Counted from the stretch's first letter, positions 1 to 8,930 are shown. The stretch: 64,000 nucleotides of DNA from Sporichthya polymorpha DSM 43042 (GCF_000384115.1 NZ_KB913029.1:3881057-3945056), one strand, 5' to 3'. Notes: generated by a model not told the origin, from the letters alone. Numbers and translations are program-made.

Positions 1-2
1 GG

Positions 3-626
3 CGATCCCGCAGCCGGCGGGAATTCGACCCGGACGCGCCACCGTCGTCCGTCGGGGCCCCCGGCGGTTCGCGTGGTGAGCCGCTTGGCCGCCGCGAGAA
101 GCGAGAGAAGCCGCCCGCGGAACCGGTCGAGCCCTCGGCGCTCGCGCGGGAGATCTGCCTGCGGCAGCTCTCGCGCGGGCCACGGACGGCTGCGCAGCTC
201 GCAGCCGCGATGGCCCGCAAGGGCATCGAGGAGGACGTCGCGAACGAGGTCCTCGAACGATTCACCGACGTCGGCCTGATCGACGATCAGGCCTTCGCCG
301 AGGCGTGGGTGGAGAGTCGGCACACCGGCCGCGGCCTCGCCCGTCGCGCACTCGCCCACGAGCTGCGGACCCGCGGGGTGGACGCGGCTGTGGTGGCCGT
401 CGCCGTCGCGGAGCTCGACCCCGAGCGCGAGCTCGAGACCGCGCGCACTCTCGCGACCAAGCGCCTCGCCGCGACCCGTGGTCTCGACACCCAGGTCCGG
501 TTCCGCCGCGTCGCCGCCCTGCTCGCGCGCAAGGGTTACTCCGAGGCCGTCGCCTACCGCGTCATCCGCGAGGCGCTGGAGGCCGAGGGTGAGGACGAGG
601 AGTTTCTCCCCGAAAGCGCACTCTGA
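3..626 (+). CDS. recX: Regulatory protein RecX, 5' end outside window
   Basis: RecX family modulator of RecA; it binds the RecA filament and inhibits recombinase activity in the cytoplasm. The reading frame is open from the window edge with no in-frame start before residue ~70, so the gene begins upstream and is partial here. The part present has an Arg/Pro/Glu-rich linker and then the helical RecX domain, with the typical core around MARKGIEEDVANEVLERF and GLIDDQAFAEAWVESR, and a further helical repeat near the C-terminus. recA is expected just upstream. The order recX, gluABCD, miaB is a common actinobacterial arrangement. It converges on the gluD-like gene with 84 bp between them. Confidence 0.93.
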   Translation, partial: RSRSRREFDPDAPPSSVGAPGGSRGEPLGRREKREKPPAEPVEPSALAREICLRQLSRGPRTAAQLAAAMARKGIEEDVANEVLERFTDVGLIDDQAFAEAWVESRHTGRGLARRALAHELRTRGVDAAVVAVAVAELDPERELETARTLATKRLAATRGLDTQVRFRRVAALLARKGYSEAVAYRVIREALEAEGEDEEFLPESAL

Positions 627-654
627 CACCCGCGAAGGTAATAAGCGCGTGCCA

Positions 655-701
655 TGCTGCACTTTCGGGAGGGTGGCCGGGTGCTGTGCTGCACTTTCGG
701 G
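655..701. repeat. Direct repeat TGCTGCACTTTCGGG x2 between convergent genes
   Basis: The 15-mer TGCTGCACTTTCGGG occurs at 655-669 and again at 687-701. An inverted partial match, CCCGAAAGCGCA, lies at 609-620 in the end of recX. The inverted copies could pair in RNA and serve as a terminator between convergent recX and the gluD-like gene, but there is no U-tract. The function is inferred only. Confidence 0.45.
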
Positions 702-710
702 TGGGACGGG

Positions 711-1616
711 TCAGGTGGCGTCGGTGACGGCGGCGGCCTGGGTGACGGCGGCGCGGCTGTAGCGCCGGGCCTGGCGGCGCTCGAGCCACCGGGCGAAGGC
801 GTCGACCGCCATGTTCAGCGCGACGTAGATGATCGTGATGACGATGACCGTCGGGATGATGTTGTACCGGGTGTCGTAGATGTTCCGGCCGACCCGGACC
901 AGCTCGGGGTAGGCGATGATGAATCCGAGCGAGGTGTCCTTGAGGGCGACGACGGCCTGGCTGACGATCGAGGGCAGCATGATCCTCGTCGCCTGCGGCA
1001 GCAGGACCTGCCGCATGATCTGACGCTCGGTCAGGCCCACGGCCGCGGCGGCCTCGCGCTGCCCCTTCGGCACGGCGAGGATGCCCGCGCGGAACACCTC
1101 GGCGAGAACAGCGCCGTTGTAGAGCGTCAGCGCGATCACGAGCGGGGCGAGCGTCCCGAGCTGGTCGGTGCCGAGGATGGCGGCGAGGCGTTCGGGGAGG
1201 GCGTCGGAGAGGTCGTCGCCGACCGGCTCGAAGTCGCCGGAGAAGGCGATGAACAGGAACAGGATGAGGATGACGACCGGCGTCGCGCGGAAGAACTCGA
1301 CGAACGCGACGCAGGGCCAGCGCAGCCAGCGCCGGGTCGACAGTCGTCCGGCGGCGAGCAGGATGCCGAGGAGCAGCGCGAGGACGATCGCGAACAGCGC
1401 GGCGCGGATCGTCGCGCCCAGGCCGCGGGCGATGGCCTTCTGGATGCCGCGGTCGGTGAAGGGGTCCCAGAGGGTGGAGTCGAACTGCTCGCGCTGGTCA
1501 AGGCGCCAGATCACCCAGCCGACGAGCGCGGCGAAGACAGCGATGGCGAGGGCACCGAAGATCCGCGCCCGGCGGCGCGCCCGCGGGCCGGGGACGTCGA
1601 ACAGGACCAGGCTCAT
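711..1616 (-). CDS. gluD: Glutamate-type ABC importer, permease GluD
   Basis: Inner-membrane permease of a polar amino acid (HAAT-family) ABC importer, 301 aa. It has an N-terminal membrane segment, an extracytoplasmic stretch, then the BPD_transp_1 domain. The EAA loop that contacts the ATPase is clear: EVFRAGILAVPKGQ followed by REAAAAVGL. Its ATG overlaps the stop of the preceding permease (ATGA), so translation is probably coupled. It is the last gene of the four-gene minus-strand operon ABCD. Symbol by analogy with Corynebacterium gluABCD, which has the same order and is also near recX. The exact substrate (Glu, Gln or Asp) cannot be read from the sequence. Confidence 0.85.
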   Translation of the reverse strand: MSLVLFDVPGPRARRRARIFGALAIAVFAALVGWVIWRLDQREQFDSTLWDPFTDRGIQKAIARGLGATIRAALFAIVLALLLGILLAAGRLSTRRWLRWPCVAFVEFFRATPVVILILFLFIAFSGDFEPVGDDLSDALPERLAAILGTDQLGTLAPLVIALTLYNGAVLAEVFRAGILAVPKGQREAAAAVGLTERQIMRQVLLPQATRIMLPSIVSQAVVALKDTSLGFIIAYPELVRVGRNIYDTRYNIIPTVIVITIIYVALNMAVDAFARWLERRQARRYSRAAVTQAAAVTDAT

Positions 1617-2260
1617 CGGAGCACCGCCACTCGGCGCTCGAACCAGGCGGCGAACGCGGTGATGACGAAGACGATGACCATGTAGCCGCCGGCGATGCCG
1701 AAGAAGATCCAGTACAGCGAGTCGGCGTGGTCGCGGAGCAGGCCCGACATCACGTACGAGGCCTCGGTGACCCCGAACGCCTCCGCGACCGCGGTGTTGC
1801 GGACGAGCGCGATGAGGATGTTCGTGATCGGCGGGATCGCGCTGCGGGTGGCCTGCGGCAGCACGATCAGCGTCAGGTTCTGGCGGAACGTCATGCCCAG
1901 GGCGCGGGCCGCCTCGGCCTGGCCGGCGCTGACGGCGTTGATGCCCGACCGGATCGCCTCGCAGATGAAGGCCGAGGTGTAGGCGGTCAGGGCGAGTACC
2001 GCGAAGGTGAAGAACGAGAACTGGATGCCGACCGTCGGGAACCCGAAGACGAAGATGATGAAGATCAGCACCAGGGGGGTGTTGCGGGCGACGTGGACGT
2101 AGGCGGTCGCCGCGCCCCGCAGCACCGGGACCGGGCTGACCCGCATCGAGGCGAGCACGGTCCCGAGGACCAGCGAGGCAACGCCGGAGAGCACGAAGAG
2201 CTGGATGGTCTGCCAGAAGCCTTCGAGGATCTCTCCGGCGTTGTCCGCCAGAACGTTCAC
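1613..2260 (-). CDS. gluC: Glutamate-type ABC importer, permease GluC
   Basis: Second permease of the polar amino acid importer, 215 aa, shorter than its partner as is usual for GluC. Several transmembrane helices are visible. The EAA motif reads EAIRSGINAVSAGQ then AEAARALGM. It should form a heterodimer with the downstream permease in the membrane and receive substrate from the upstream lipoprotein. It overlaps the next gene by 4 nt (ATGA) and lies 32 nt after the binding-protein gene, consistent with one transcript. Confidence 0.86.
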   Translation of the reverse strand: MNVLADNAGEILEGFWQTIQLFVLSGVASLVLGTVLASMRVSPVPVLRGAATAYVHVARNTPLVLIFIIFVFGFPTVGIQFSFFTFAVLALTAYTSAFICEAIRSGINAVSAGQAEAARALGMTFRQNLTLIVLPQATRSAIPPITNILIALVRNTAVAEAFGVTEASYVMSGLLRDHADSLYWIFFGIAGGYMVIVFVITAFAAWFERRVAVLR

Positions 2261-2292
2261 GTCAGGTCAGTCCGTCCGCAGGTGACGGGCGG

Positions 2293-3186
2293 TCAGCACT
2301 TGTCGTCGAGCTGGGGGACCGGCGGCGCGGAGACCCCGGACTTGCCGAGGGTGTCGGCGAAGGCCTGCGCCCAGCTGCCGTCGTCGAAGGCGGCCTGCAG
2401 GGCGTCGATGAGGAACTCGCACATCTGCGTGTCGCCGAACGCGAACCCGATGCCGTAGCGCTCCTGGCTGAACGGGTCGCCCACGACCTTGAGCTTGTCG
2501 GGCTGCTTGGCGACGTAACCGAGCAGGATCGCGCCGTCGGTCGTGACCGCGTCCACGCTCTTGTTGATCAGCTGCTGCACGCACTCGGTGTAGGTGGCGA
2601 ACGGTGCCGGCGCGGCGCCGTACTTCTCCTCGACGGTCTTGATCGACGTCGATCCGCTCACCGAACAGACCTTCTTGCCCGTCAGGTCGTCGGGGCCGTT
2701 GATCGAGCTGTCGTCGGAGCGGACCAGCAGCTGCTGACCCGTCTCGTAGTACGGCCCGGCCTGGCTGACGACCTTCCGGCGCTCGTCGGTGATCGAGTAC
2801 GAGGCGATGACGAGATCGACCGTGCGCGCCTTGATGAACGGCTCGCGGTTGGCCGAGACCGTCTCCTTGAACTCGATGTCGTCCTCGTCGATCCCAAGGG
2901 CCTCGGCGATGATCTTGGCGATCTCGATGTCGAAACCGGCGATCTCGCCCGTCGCGGGGTCCTTCTCGCCGACGCCCGGCTGGTCGAACTTCACGCCGAC
3001 CACGAGCTTGTCGGCGCCCTGCAGGCGGGCGAGCGTGCCGGTGACCGCGGAGGCCGACGCGCTCGCGTCGCCGCTCGGCGAGTTGCCCTGCGAGGCGCTG
3101 TCGTCGTCGTCATCGCCTCCGCAGGCCGTCAGCGACAGCGCCAGCGCGAGGGCGGCGGCGGAGGTGGTCAAGCGGCGCAATCTCAT
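2293..3186 (-). CDS. gluB: Glutamate-type ABC importer, binding lipoprotein GluB
   Basis: Extracellular solute-binding protein family 3, 297 aa. It opens with a lipoprotein signal: basic n-region, hydrophobic core, and lipobox LTAC with Cys at about residue 22, then an acidic/Ser-rich linker. The SBP_bac_3 fold follows, with typical motifs around GFDIEIAKIIAEALG and LVIASYSITDERR. A GAGAGG-type ribosome site precedes the ATG, 15 nt after the ATPase stop codon. It delivers a polar amino acid, probably glutamate, to the permeases encoded next. Confidence 0.88.
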   Translation of the reverse strand: MRLRRLTTSAAALALALSLTACGGDDDDDSASQGNSPSGDASASASAVTGTLARLQGADKLVVGVKFDQPGVGEKDPATGEIAGFDIEIAKIIAEALGIDEDDIEFKETVSANREPFIKARTVDLVIASYSITDERRKVVSQAGPYYETGQQLLVRSDDSSINGPDDLTGKKVCSVSGSTSIKTVEEKYGAAPAPFATYTECVQQLINKSVDAVTTDGAILLGYVAKQPDKLKVVGDPFSQERYGIGFAFGDTQMCEFLIDALQAAFDDGSWAQAFADTLGKSGVSAPPVPQLDDKC

Positions 3187-3201
3187 GGGCGGTTCGCCTC
3201 T

Positions 3202-3951
3202 CTAATGGGAAAGGATCTTTCCGAGGAAGTCGCGGGCACGGTCGCTGCGCGGGTTCGCGAAGAACTCCGCCGGTGCCGCCTGCTCGACGATCTGGCCGTG
3301 GTCCATGAAGACCACGCGGTTGGCCGAGGCCTTGGCGAAGCCCATCTCGTGCGTGACCACGATCATCGTCATGCCGCTGGCGGCGAGCTCGCGCATGACG
3401 TCGAGGACCTCGGAGATCATCTCCGGGTCCAGTGCGGAGGTCGGCTCGTCGAAGAGCATGACCTTGGGGTCCATCGCCAGCGCGCGGGCGATCGCGACCC
3501 GCTGCTGCTGCCCGCCGGAGAGCTGGGCCGGCATCTTGTTCGCCTGGTCCGCGACGCCCACCCGTTCGAGCAGCGCGCGAGCCTTCGTCTCCGCCGCGGC
3601 CTTGGGCATCCGGCGGACCTGGATCGGGCCGAGCGTCACGTTGTCCAGCACGGACTTGTGCGCGAAGAGGTTGAACGACTGGAACACCATTCCGACGTCG
3701 GCACGGAGCCGGGCCAGCTCCTTGCCCTCCGCGGGGAGCGGGACGCCGTCGACCCGGATCGTGCCCGAGTCGATGGGTTCCAGCCGGTTGATCGCGCGGC
3801 ACAGCGTCGACTTGCCCGAGCCCGACGGCCCGATGACGACAACCACCTCGCCCCGCGCGACGCTGAGATCGATGTCCCGCAGGACGTGCAGGGTCCCGAA
3901 GTGCTTGTTGACCTGCAGCATCTCCACCAGGGGTGGAGCCGTGTCGATCAT
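3202..3951 (-). CDS. gluA: Glutamate-type ABC importer, ATPase GluA
   Basis: Cytoplasmic ATP-binding subunit, 249 aa, first gene of the operon. Walker A is GPSGSGKST, the ABC signature is [14 protein letters not shown], Walker B is [14 protein letters not shown], and the switch histidine lies in VVTHEMGF. This pattern is the GlnQ/GluA class of polar amino acid ATPases. The 5' flank contains the palindromic repeat at 4018-4084, so the promoter must lie in or beyond that element. Assignment to the family is firm; the substrate is inferred. Confidence 0.88.
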   Translation of the reverse strand: MIDTAPPLVEMLQVNKHFGTLHVLRDIDLSVARGEVVVVIGPSGSGKSTLCRAINRLEPIDSGTIRVDGVPLPAEGKELARLRADVGMVFQSFNLFAHKSVLDNVTLGPIQVRRMPKAAAETKARALLERVGVADQANKMPAQLSGGQQQRVAIARALAMDPKVMLFDEPTSALDPEMISEVLDVMRELAASGMTMIVVTHEMGFAKASANRVVFMDHGQIVEQAAPAEFFANPRSDRARDFLGKILSH

Positions 3952-4017
3952 TCTCGAGAACCTAGCGAACTCAGGCCCCTCGCGCCCGTCGCCGCCCCGG
4001 CCCCGGCGCTACTTCAG

Positions 4018-4110
4018 CTTCACCAGCTGAACCCGCGCTTCACGGGCCGGGCCGCCCGGTGAAGCAGGGGCTCAGCCGGTGAAGTGCGCGGGGGAACTGG
4101 TGAAGGCGAG
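4018..4110. repeat. Palindromic repeat element, copy 1
   Basis: An imperfect 67-bp palindrome spans 4018-4084. Its left arm CTTCACCAGCTGAACCC (4018-4034) pairs with GGGCTCAGCCGGTGAAG (4068-4084) at 15 of 17 positions, with a nested GCTTCAC/GTGAAGC pair inside. A trailing CTGGTGAAG follows to about 4110. A second copy lies at 4747-4840, on the other side of the gene at 4123-4752. Confidence 0.7.
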
Positions 4111-4122
4111 GCGAGGGACGGG

Positions 4123-4752
4123 TCAGCGGCGCCGGGCGGGACGGAGGGCCGGCCAGTCGAGGGTGAAGGTGCCGCCGGTGGGGAGGGCGGCCCAGCGGCG
4201 CTGAAGATCGCGGAGATCGGCGAGGGCGGTCTCGGTGGCGGCCGCGGCGGCGTCGCCGGACGGCGGGGGCAGGGAGCTGATCGCCCAGGTCGAGGTCAGG
4301 TCGCGGACCAGGTTCGGCTGCTCGCCCGCGAGGGCATTCAGGACGGTGCCGAGGACCCGCTCGGCAAGTCCCAGCTCCGCGCTGTGCTCCTTGACCAGTG
4401 CGGCGGAGCGAGCCCGGTGGTCGTGCTTGGTCCGGCCGGCGACGATCTCGACCGTCGCGAACACCGCGCCCTCGAAGACGCAGCCCCAGAACCCGTGACG
4501 GAGCCGGAACGCCCGCTCGATCAGCAGGTGCGACGCGTCGTGGGGGACCAGCCCCGTCCGGTCGTAGGAGTTGACCCGCACCCGGACCCCGTCGGGCCGG
4601 GTGAACTCGGCGACGGTTCCGGAGTCCGCCCGTCGCGTGAACTCCACCTCCACCCGAGCAGTGTTGCCGCTCCGGTCGGGCTCTGTCGCCGCAGTTTCCG
4701 CCCGCGCGCCGGAGAGTCGGGTGTGCGCCCGGTGCGCCGGCTGCGTCTTCAC
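4123..4752 (-). CDS. Hypothetical protein between two palindromic repeats
   Basis: Not recognised. Up to 209 aa, with no signal peptide or membrane helix. The first ~33 residues are polar and low in complexity, and the most upstream GTG (4752) lies inside the repeat. A better start may be the GTG at 4653, giving 176 aa beginning VEVEFTRRADSG. The middle contains GLVPHDASHLLIERAF and RLRHGFWGCVFEG, which read like a folded domain. The tail is Arg-rich. It interrupts the usual gluA-miaB neighbourhood and is bounded on both sides by copies of the same palindrome, suggesting it came as a unit. Codon use matches the surroundings. Confidence 0.6.
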   Translation of the reverse strand: MKTQPAHRAHTRLSGARAETAATEPDRSGNTARVEVEFTRRADSGTVAEFTRPDGVRVRVNSYDRTGLVPHDASHLLIERAFRLRHGFWGCVFEGAVFATVEIVAGRTKHDHRARSAALVKEHSAELGLAERVLGTVLNALAGEQPNLVRDLTSTWAISSLPPPSGDAAAAATETALADLRDLQRRWAALPTGGTFTLDWPALRPARRR

Positions 4753-4840
4753 CGGCTGAGCCCTGCTTCGCCGGCCCGGCCCGGCTGGTGAAGCGGGGGT
4801 TCAGCTGGTGAAGCGCGCGGGGTGGCTGGTGAAGCGGGTG
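4747..4840. repeat. Palindromic repeat element, copy 2
   Basis: Left arm CTTCACCGGCTGAGCCC (4747-4763), right arm GGGTTCAGCTGGTGAAG (4797-4813). Each arm is an exact 17/17 reverse complement of the opposite arm in copy 1, so the two copies read as long inverted repeats around the gene. They also match in direct orientation and share a trailing CTGGTGAAG. Confidence 0.7.
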
Positions 4841-4891
4841 GGCAAGGGAGGCGGCGGGTGGGCAAGGGAGGCGGCGGGTGGGCGAGGGACG
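4838..4891 (+). repeat. Short tandem repeat upstream of miaB
   Basis: About two and a half copies of a 21-bp G-rich unit built on GGTGGGCAAGGGAGGCGGC. The block sits between the palindromic repeat and the miaB promoter. No function can be read from it. Confidence 0.55.
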
Positions 4892-4926
4892 GGGGAGGGG
4901 CGGGAGCGCCGTACCCTGGAGGGGCT

Positions 4927-6375
4927 GTGAGCAGGACTTACGAGGTGCGCACCTACGGGTGCCAGATGAACGTCCACGACTCCGAGCGCCTCGCGGGGCT
5001 GCTGGAAGACGCGGGCTACTCCCGCGTGCCCGCGGGGGAGGCCCCGGACGTCGTGGTGTTCAACACCTGCGCGGTCCGGGAGAACGCGGACAATCGGCTC
5101 TACGGCAACCTCGGGCACGTCGCGTCGGTGAAGGCGGCGAAGCCGGGGATGCAGATCGCGGTCGGCGGCTGCCTGGCGCAGAAGGACCGGGCGGAGATCG
5201 TGCGCAAGGCGCCGTACGTCGACGTCGTCTTCGGGACGCACAACGTGGGATCGCTCCCCGTGCTGCTGGAGCGGGCGCGGGTGGAGCAGGAGGCGCAGGT
5301 CGAGATCCTCGAGGCGCTGGACGTTTTCCCCTCGACGTTGCCGGCGCGGCGGGAGTCGGCCTACGCGGCGTGGGTCGCGATCGCGGTCGGGTGCAACAAC
5401 ACCTGCACGTTCTGCATCGTCCCGGCGCTGCGCGGCAAGGAGAAGGACCGCCGGCCCGGCGACATCCTCCGCGAGATCGAGACCCTCGTCGCCGACGGCG
5501 TCCTCGAGGTCACGCTGCTGGGGCAGAACGTGAACTCCTACGGCGTCGAGTTCGGCGACAAGCTGGCGTTCGGCAAGTTGCTGCGCGCGTGCGGGGACGT
5601 CGAGGGGCTGGAGCGCGTCCGCTTCACCTCGCCGCACCCGGCGAGCTTCACCGACGACGTCATCGCCGCGATGGCCGAGACCTCCAACGTGATGCCACAG
5701 CTGCACATGCCGCTGCAGTCCGGCTCGGACGAGGTGCTGCGCCGGATGCGCCGGTCCTACCGGGCGGAGCGCTACCTCGGCATCATCGAGCGCGTGCGCG
5801 CCGCGATGCCGGACGCCGCGATCACGACCGACATCATCGTCGGGTTCCCGGGGGAGACCGAGGCCGACTTCGCCGCGACCCTCGACGTCGTGCGCGAGGC
5901 GCGCTTCGCGTCGGCGTTCACGTTCCAGTACTCGAAGCGGCCCGGCACCCCGGCCGCGGACTACCCGGACCAGGTCCCGCCGCAGGTGGTCACCGAGCGG
6001 TACGGCCGGCTCGTCTCCCTCCTGGAGGAGATCTCCTGGGACGAGGCGAAGAAGCAGGTCGGCCGCGAGGTCGAGGTCCTCGTCGCGACCGGCGAGGGCA
6101 AGAAGGACGCCGTCACCCGGCGCCTGTCCGGCCGGGCCCGGGACAACCGGCTCGTCCACTTCGTGCCGAGCCCCGACGCCCCCGAGCCCCGGCCCGGCGA
6201 CATCGTCCGGACGACGATCACCTACGCCGCGCCCCACCACCTCGTCGCCGACGGCCCCGCCTCGGTGCCGCGCCGCACCCGCGGCGGCGACGCCTGGGAG
6301 GCCGCCCAGGCCCGCCCCGCCGACACCTCGCGGGCGGTCTCGCTCGGCATGCCCTCGCTCGGCGCCCCCGCCTGA
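4927..6375 (+). CDS. miaB: tRNA-2-methylthio-N6-dimethylallyladenosine synthase MiaB
   Basis: Radical-SAM methylthiotransferase that converts i6A37 to ms2i6A37 in tRNAs reading UNN codons; 482 aa from the chosen start. The N-terminal UPF0004 domain has its three cluster cysteines in [15 protein letters not shown] and GGCLAQ. The radical SAM CxxxCxxC is in [11 protein letters not shown], and a TRAM domain covers roughly residues 375-440. I chose GTG 4927 ([15 protein letters not shown]) because GGAGGGG lies just upstream and the homologous region begins here; the longer frame from 4822 runs through repeats. A TACCCT box at 4912-4917 may be the -10 element. Confidence 0.95.
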   Translation: MSRTYEVRTYGCQMNVHDSERLAGLLEDAGYSRVPAGEAPDVVVFNTCAVRENADNRLYGNLGHVASVKAAKPGMQIAVGGCLAQKDRAEIVRKAPYVDVVFGTHNVGSLPVLLERARVEQEAQVEILEALDVFPSTLPARRESAYAAWVAIAVGCNNTCTFCIVPALRGKEKDRRPGDILREIETLVADGVLEVTLLGQNVNSYGVEFGDKLAFGKLLRACGDVEGLERVRFTSPHPASFTDDVIAAMAETSNVMPQLHMPLQSGSDEVLRRMRRSYRAERYLGIIERVRAAMPDAAITTDIIVGFPGETEADFAATLDVVREARFASAFTFQYSKRPGTPAADYPDQVPPQVVTERYGRLVSLLEEISWDEAKKQVGREVEVLVATGEGKKDAVTRRLSGRARDNRLVHFVPSPDAPEPRPGDIVRTTITYAAPHHLVADGPASVPRRTRGGDAWEAAQARPADTSRAVSLGMPSLGAPA

Positions 6376-6399
6376 CCGCCCCCGCCTGACCGCCCCCGG

Positions 6400-6453
6400 T
6401 GGAGATGTCATCTCCAACGAAACGGGCGGTTTGCAGTGGAGATGTCATCTCCA
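6400..6453. repeat. Twin palindromes between convergent genes
   Basis: TGGAGATG-T-CATCTCCA occurs at 6400-6416 and 6437-6453. The second copy extends to 11-bp arms (CAGTGGAGATG/CATCTCCACTG). They lie between convergent miaB and the DUF664 gene and could act as a bidirectional terminator, though no U-tract follows, or as a protein-binding site. Confidence 0.6.
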
Positions 6454-6466
6454 CTGGGTGCGGAGG

Positions 6467-6967
6467 TCAGCCCATCGACTTCTGGCCGTCGAGGGACTCG
6501 CGGATGATGTCGGCGTGACCGGCGTGCTGGGCGGTCTCGGCGAGGACGTGGTGGATCGCGCGGCGGCAGGTCCAGCGGGTGCCCTCGGGCCACCAGGGGG
6601 TGACGGGGAGGGCGTGGTCGGCGTCGAGGTCGACGGTGCGGATGAGGTCGTCGGTGCGGGCGGCCTGGGCGGCGTGGGCGGTGAGGATCTCCTCCAGCGT
6701 CTGGTCCTCGCGCATCACGAAGCTGGCCCGGTGGGCGGCGAGAGCGGCCTCGGGGTCGGTGCCGAAGGCTTCGGTGCCCCGCTCGAGGAACCCGGCCCAG
6801 CGCGACTCCATGCGCGTGACGTGCTGGATCAGCCCGCCGACGGTCAGTTCCGAGACCGTCGAGCGGGTCCGGGCCTGGTCGTCGCGGAGCCCGAACGCGG
6901 TGTGGCGGAGCAGGTGCCGGTGGTGGCGGAGGGTGTCCAGCAGGTCGCTGCGCTCGCGGTCGCTCAT
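6467..6967 (-). CDS. DinB-like / DUF664 family protein
   Basis: A 166-aa four-helix-bundle protein of the DinB/DUF664 group, related to mycothiol- and bacillithiol-dependent metalloenzymes. Candidate metal ligands are the histidines in LIQHVTRMESRWAG and in IHHVLAETAQHAGHADIIRE, spaced as in the family. The substrate is unknown; many actinobacterial members are thought to be thiol-dependent transferases or isomerases. The start is the ATG 6 nt downstream of a -10-like TAGATT, so the mRNA is probably leaderless. It is divergent from dnaG with 64 bp between start codons. Confidence 0.75.
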   Translation of the reverse strand: MSDRERSDLLDTLRHHRHLLRHTAFGLRDDQARTRSTVSELTVGGLIQHVTRMESRWAGFLERGTEAFGTDPEAALAAHRASFVMREDQTLEEILTAHAAQAARTDDLIRTVDLDADHALPVTPWWPEGTRWTCRRAIHHVLAETAQHAGHADIIRESLDGQKSMG

Positions 6968-6973
6968 GGCGAA

Positions 6974-6979
6974 AATCTA
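6974..6979 (-). promoter_or_regulatory. -10 box of leaderless DUF664 gene
   Basis: TAGATT on the minus strand, with 6 nt to the ATG at 6967 and no ribosome-binding sequence between them. The geometry implies a transcript starting at or next to the start codon. Confidence 0.5.
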
Positions 6980-7018
6980 GGCGTCCACACCCGCGGACCC
7001 ACGGTCGGGGAAAGCGCC

Positions 7019-7024
7019 TAGACT
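7019..7024 (+). promoter_or_regulatory. -10 box of leaderless dnaG
   Basis: TAGACT followed by 7 nt and GTG (7032). No Shine-Dalgarno is present. The pattern matches actinobacterial leaderless promoters (TANNNT 6-7 nt before the start codon). Confidence 0.5.
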
Positions 7025-7031
7025 CCGCCGC

Positions 7032-8930
7032 GTGGCCGGGCGCATCAAGGACGAGGACATTGCGCTGGTCCGCGAACGCTCCCGCATCGAGGACGTGATC
7101 GGCGCACAGGTCGGCCTCCGCAACGCCGGGGGCGGGTCGCTCAAGGGCCTGTGCCCGTTCCACGACGAGAAGACGCCGTCGTTCAACGTCAACCCGGCCA
7201 AGGGCTTCTTCCACTGCTTCGGGTGCGGCGAGGGCGGTGACGTCATCGACTTCGTCATGAAGACCGACCACCTCACGTTCGCCGAGTCGGTCGAGCGGCT
7301 GGCGTCCCGGGCGGGCATCACGCTGCGGTACGAGGAGGGCGGGTCGGCCCCGCGCCAGCCGGCCGGACGGCGCACGCGGCTCGTCGAGGCGAACGCCGCG
7401 GCCGCCGAGTTCTACGCCGCGCTGCTCGTCGACAGTCCGGAGGCGGTCGTCGCGCGCCGGTTCCTCGACGAGCGCGGGTTCACGCTCGAGCACGCGCAGA
7501 CGTTCGGCGTCGGCTACGCGCCCCGCGGCTGGGACGAACTGTCCAAGCACCTGCGCGGCCGCCAGTTCACCGGCGAGGAACTCATCGGGGCGGGCCTGGC
7601 GCGCGAGGGTCAGCGCGGCCTGATCGACCGGTTTATGGGGCGGCTGCTCTGGCCGATCCGCGACATCACCGGCGACGTCGTCGGCTTCGGCGCGCGCCGG
7701 CTCTACGACGACGACCGCATCGAGGCCAAGTACGTCAACACCCCCGAGACGTCGCTGTACAAGAAGAGCCACCTCCTCTACGGCCTCGACCTGGCGAAGA
7801 AGGAGATCAAGCGCCGGGGGCAGGCCGTGATCGTCGAGGGCTACACGGATGTGATGGCCTGTCACATCGCCGGCGTCCCCACGGCGATCGCCACCTGCGG
7901 CACCGCGTTCGGCAGCGACCACGTTCAGGTGCTGCGCCGCCTGCTGATGGACGCGTCGGAGTTCCGCGGCGAGGTCATCTTCACCTTCGACGGCGACGCC
8001 GCCGGTCAGAAGGCGGCCCAGAAGGCCTACGACGACCAGGACCAGCGCTTCATGACGCAGACGTTCGTCGCGGTCGAGCCCGATGGCCTCGACCCCTGCG
8101 ACCTCCGCCTGCAAAAGGGCGACGAGGCCGTGCGCGAGCTCGTCGCGTCGCGGGTGCCGCTGGTGGAGTTCGCGATCCGCGCCGAGCTCAAGCGCTACGA
8201 CCTCGACACCGCCGAGGGTCGCGTCTCCGCGATGCAGGCCGCGGCGCCGAAGGTGATCAGCATCCGCGACCGCGCGCGCCGCCACGAGTACGGGCGTCTG
8301 CTCGCCGGGTGGCTCGGGATGGAGGTCGACGCGGTCATGTCGACGCTGTCCGAGATCGCGCGGCGCGGGGCCCGGAGCGGCCCGAACGGTGCGCCCGCCG
8401 CGGCGCCGGAGGCCGTCGAGCCGCCGCCGAAGGAGAAGATGCCGAGGCCCGACCCGCGGGACCCGTCAAGCATGGTCGAGCGCGAGCTGCTCAAGGTCGC
8501 GCTGCAGTACCCCCAACTGGCCGGCCCGACCTACGACGGCCTGGAGCCGGAGACCTTCACCGCCCCCGCGTACCGGGCGATCCACGAGGCGATCGTCGGG
8601 GCGGGCGGGACGTCCTCGGCCGCGGCGGGGGACACCTGGGTGGGCAAGATCCGGGCCGCGGTGACCCACGAGATGCTCCGGGGCCTGATCGCCGAACTCG
8701 CGGTCGAGTCTTTGCGAGCCGCAGGGGAGCCGAACCGCCGCTACGCGTGGGAGCAGCTCACTGCGATCCAGGTCGCGGCCGTCTCCCGCAAGATCGACGT
8801 GCTCAAGGGCAAGCTCCAGCGCATGAACCCGGTCGAGGAGACCGAGGCCTACAACCGGCAGTTCGGCGAGGTCATCGCGCTGGAGCAGTACCGGCACGCG
8901 CTGCGTGAGCGCGTCATTGACGGATTGTGA
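7032..8930 (+). CDS. dnaG: DNA primase DnaG
   Basis: Replicative primase, 632 aa, which makes RNA primers at the fork with DnaB helicase. The N-terminal zinc domain is CPFHDEKTPSFNV with CFGCGEGGD (CHC2 ligands). The catalytic core follows with the TOPRIM motifs IVEGYTDVMA and FTFDGDAAGQKAA. After a Pro/Ala-rich linker at about 455-480 comes the C-terminal helicase-binding domain. GTG start, probably leaderless. The downstream neighbour is a principal-type sigma factor, recalling the rpsU-dnaG-rpoD macromolecular synthesis operon, although 120-170 bp separate the genes here. Confidence 0.96.
   Translation: MAGRIKDEDIALVRERSRIEDVIGAQVGLRNAGGGSLKGLCPFHDEKTPSFNVNPAKGFFHCFGCGEGGDVIDFVMKTDHLTFAESVERLASRAGITLRYEEGGSAPRQPAGRRTRLVEANAAAAEFYAALLVDSPEAVVARRFLDERGFTLEHAQTFGVGYAPRGWDELSKHLRGRQFTGEELIGAGLAREGQRGLIDRFMGRLLWPIRDITGDVVGFGARRLYDDDRIEAKYVNTPETSLYKKSHLLYGLDLAKKEIKRRGQAVIVEGYTDVMACHIAGVPTAIATCGTAFGSDHVQVLRRLLMDASEFRGEVIFTFDGDAAGQKAAQKAYDDQDQRFMTQTFVAVEPDGLDPCDLRLQKGDEAVRELVASRVPLVEFAIRAELKRYDLDTAEGRVSAMQAAAPKVISIRDRARRHEYGRLLAGWLGMEVDAVMSTLSEIARRGARSGPNGAPAAAPEAVEPPPKEKMPRPDPRDPSSMVERELLKVALQYPQLAGPTYDGLEPETFTAPAYRAIHEAIVGAGGTSSAAAGDTWVGKIRAAVTHEMLRGLIAELAVESLRAAGEPNRRYAWEQLTAIQVAAVSRKIDVLKGKLQRMNPVEETEAYNRQFGEVIALEQYRHALRERVIDGL

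Noticed and set aside
4801-8285. Long minus-strand open frames opposite miaB and dnaG
   Set aside because: They are antisense shadows of the real genes: Arg/Gly/Val-rich, no domains, no start signals. High GC makes such frames common.
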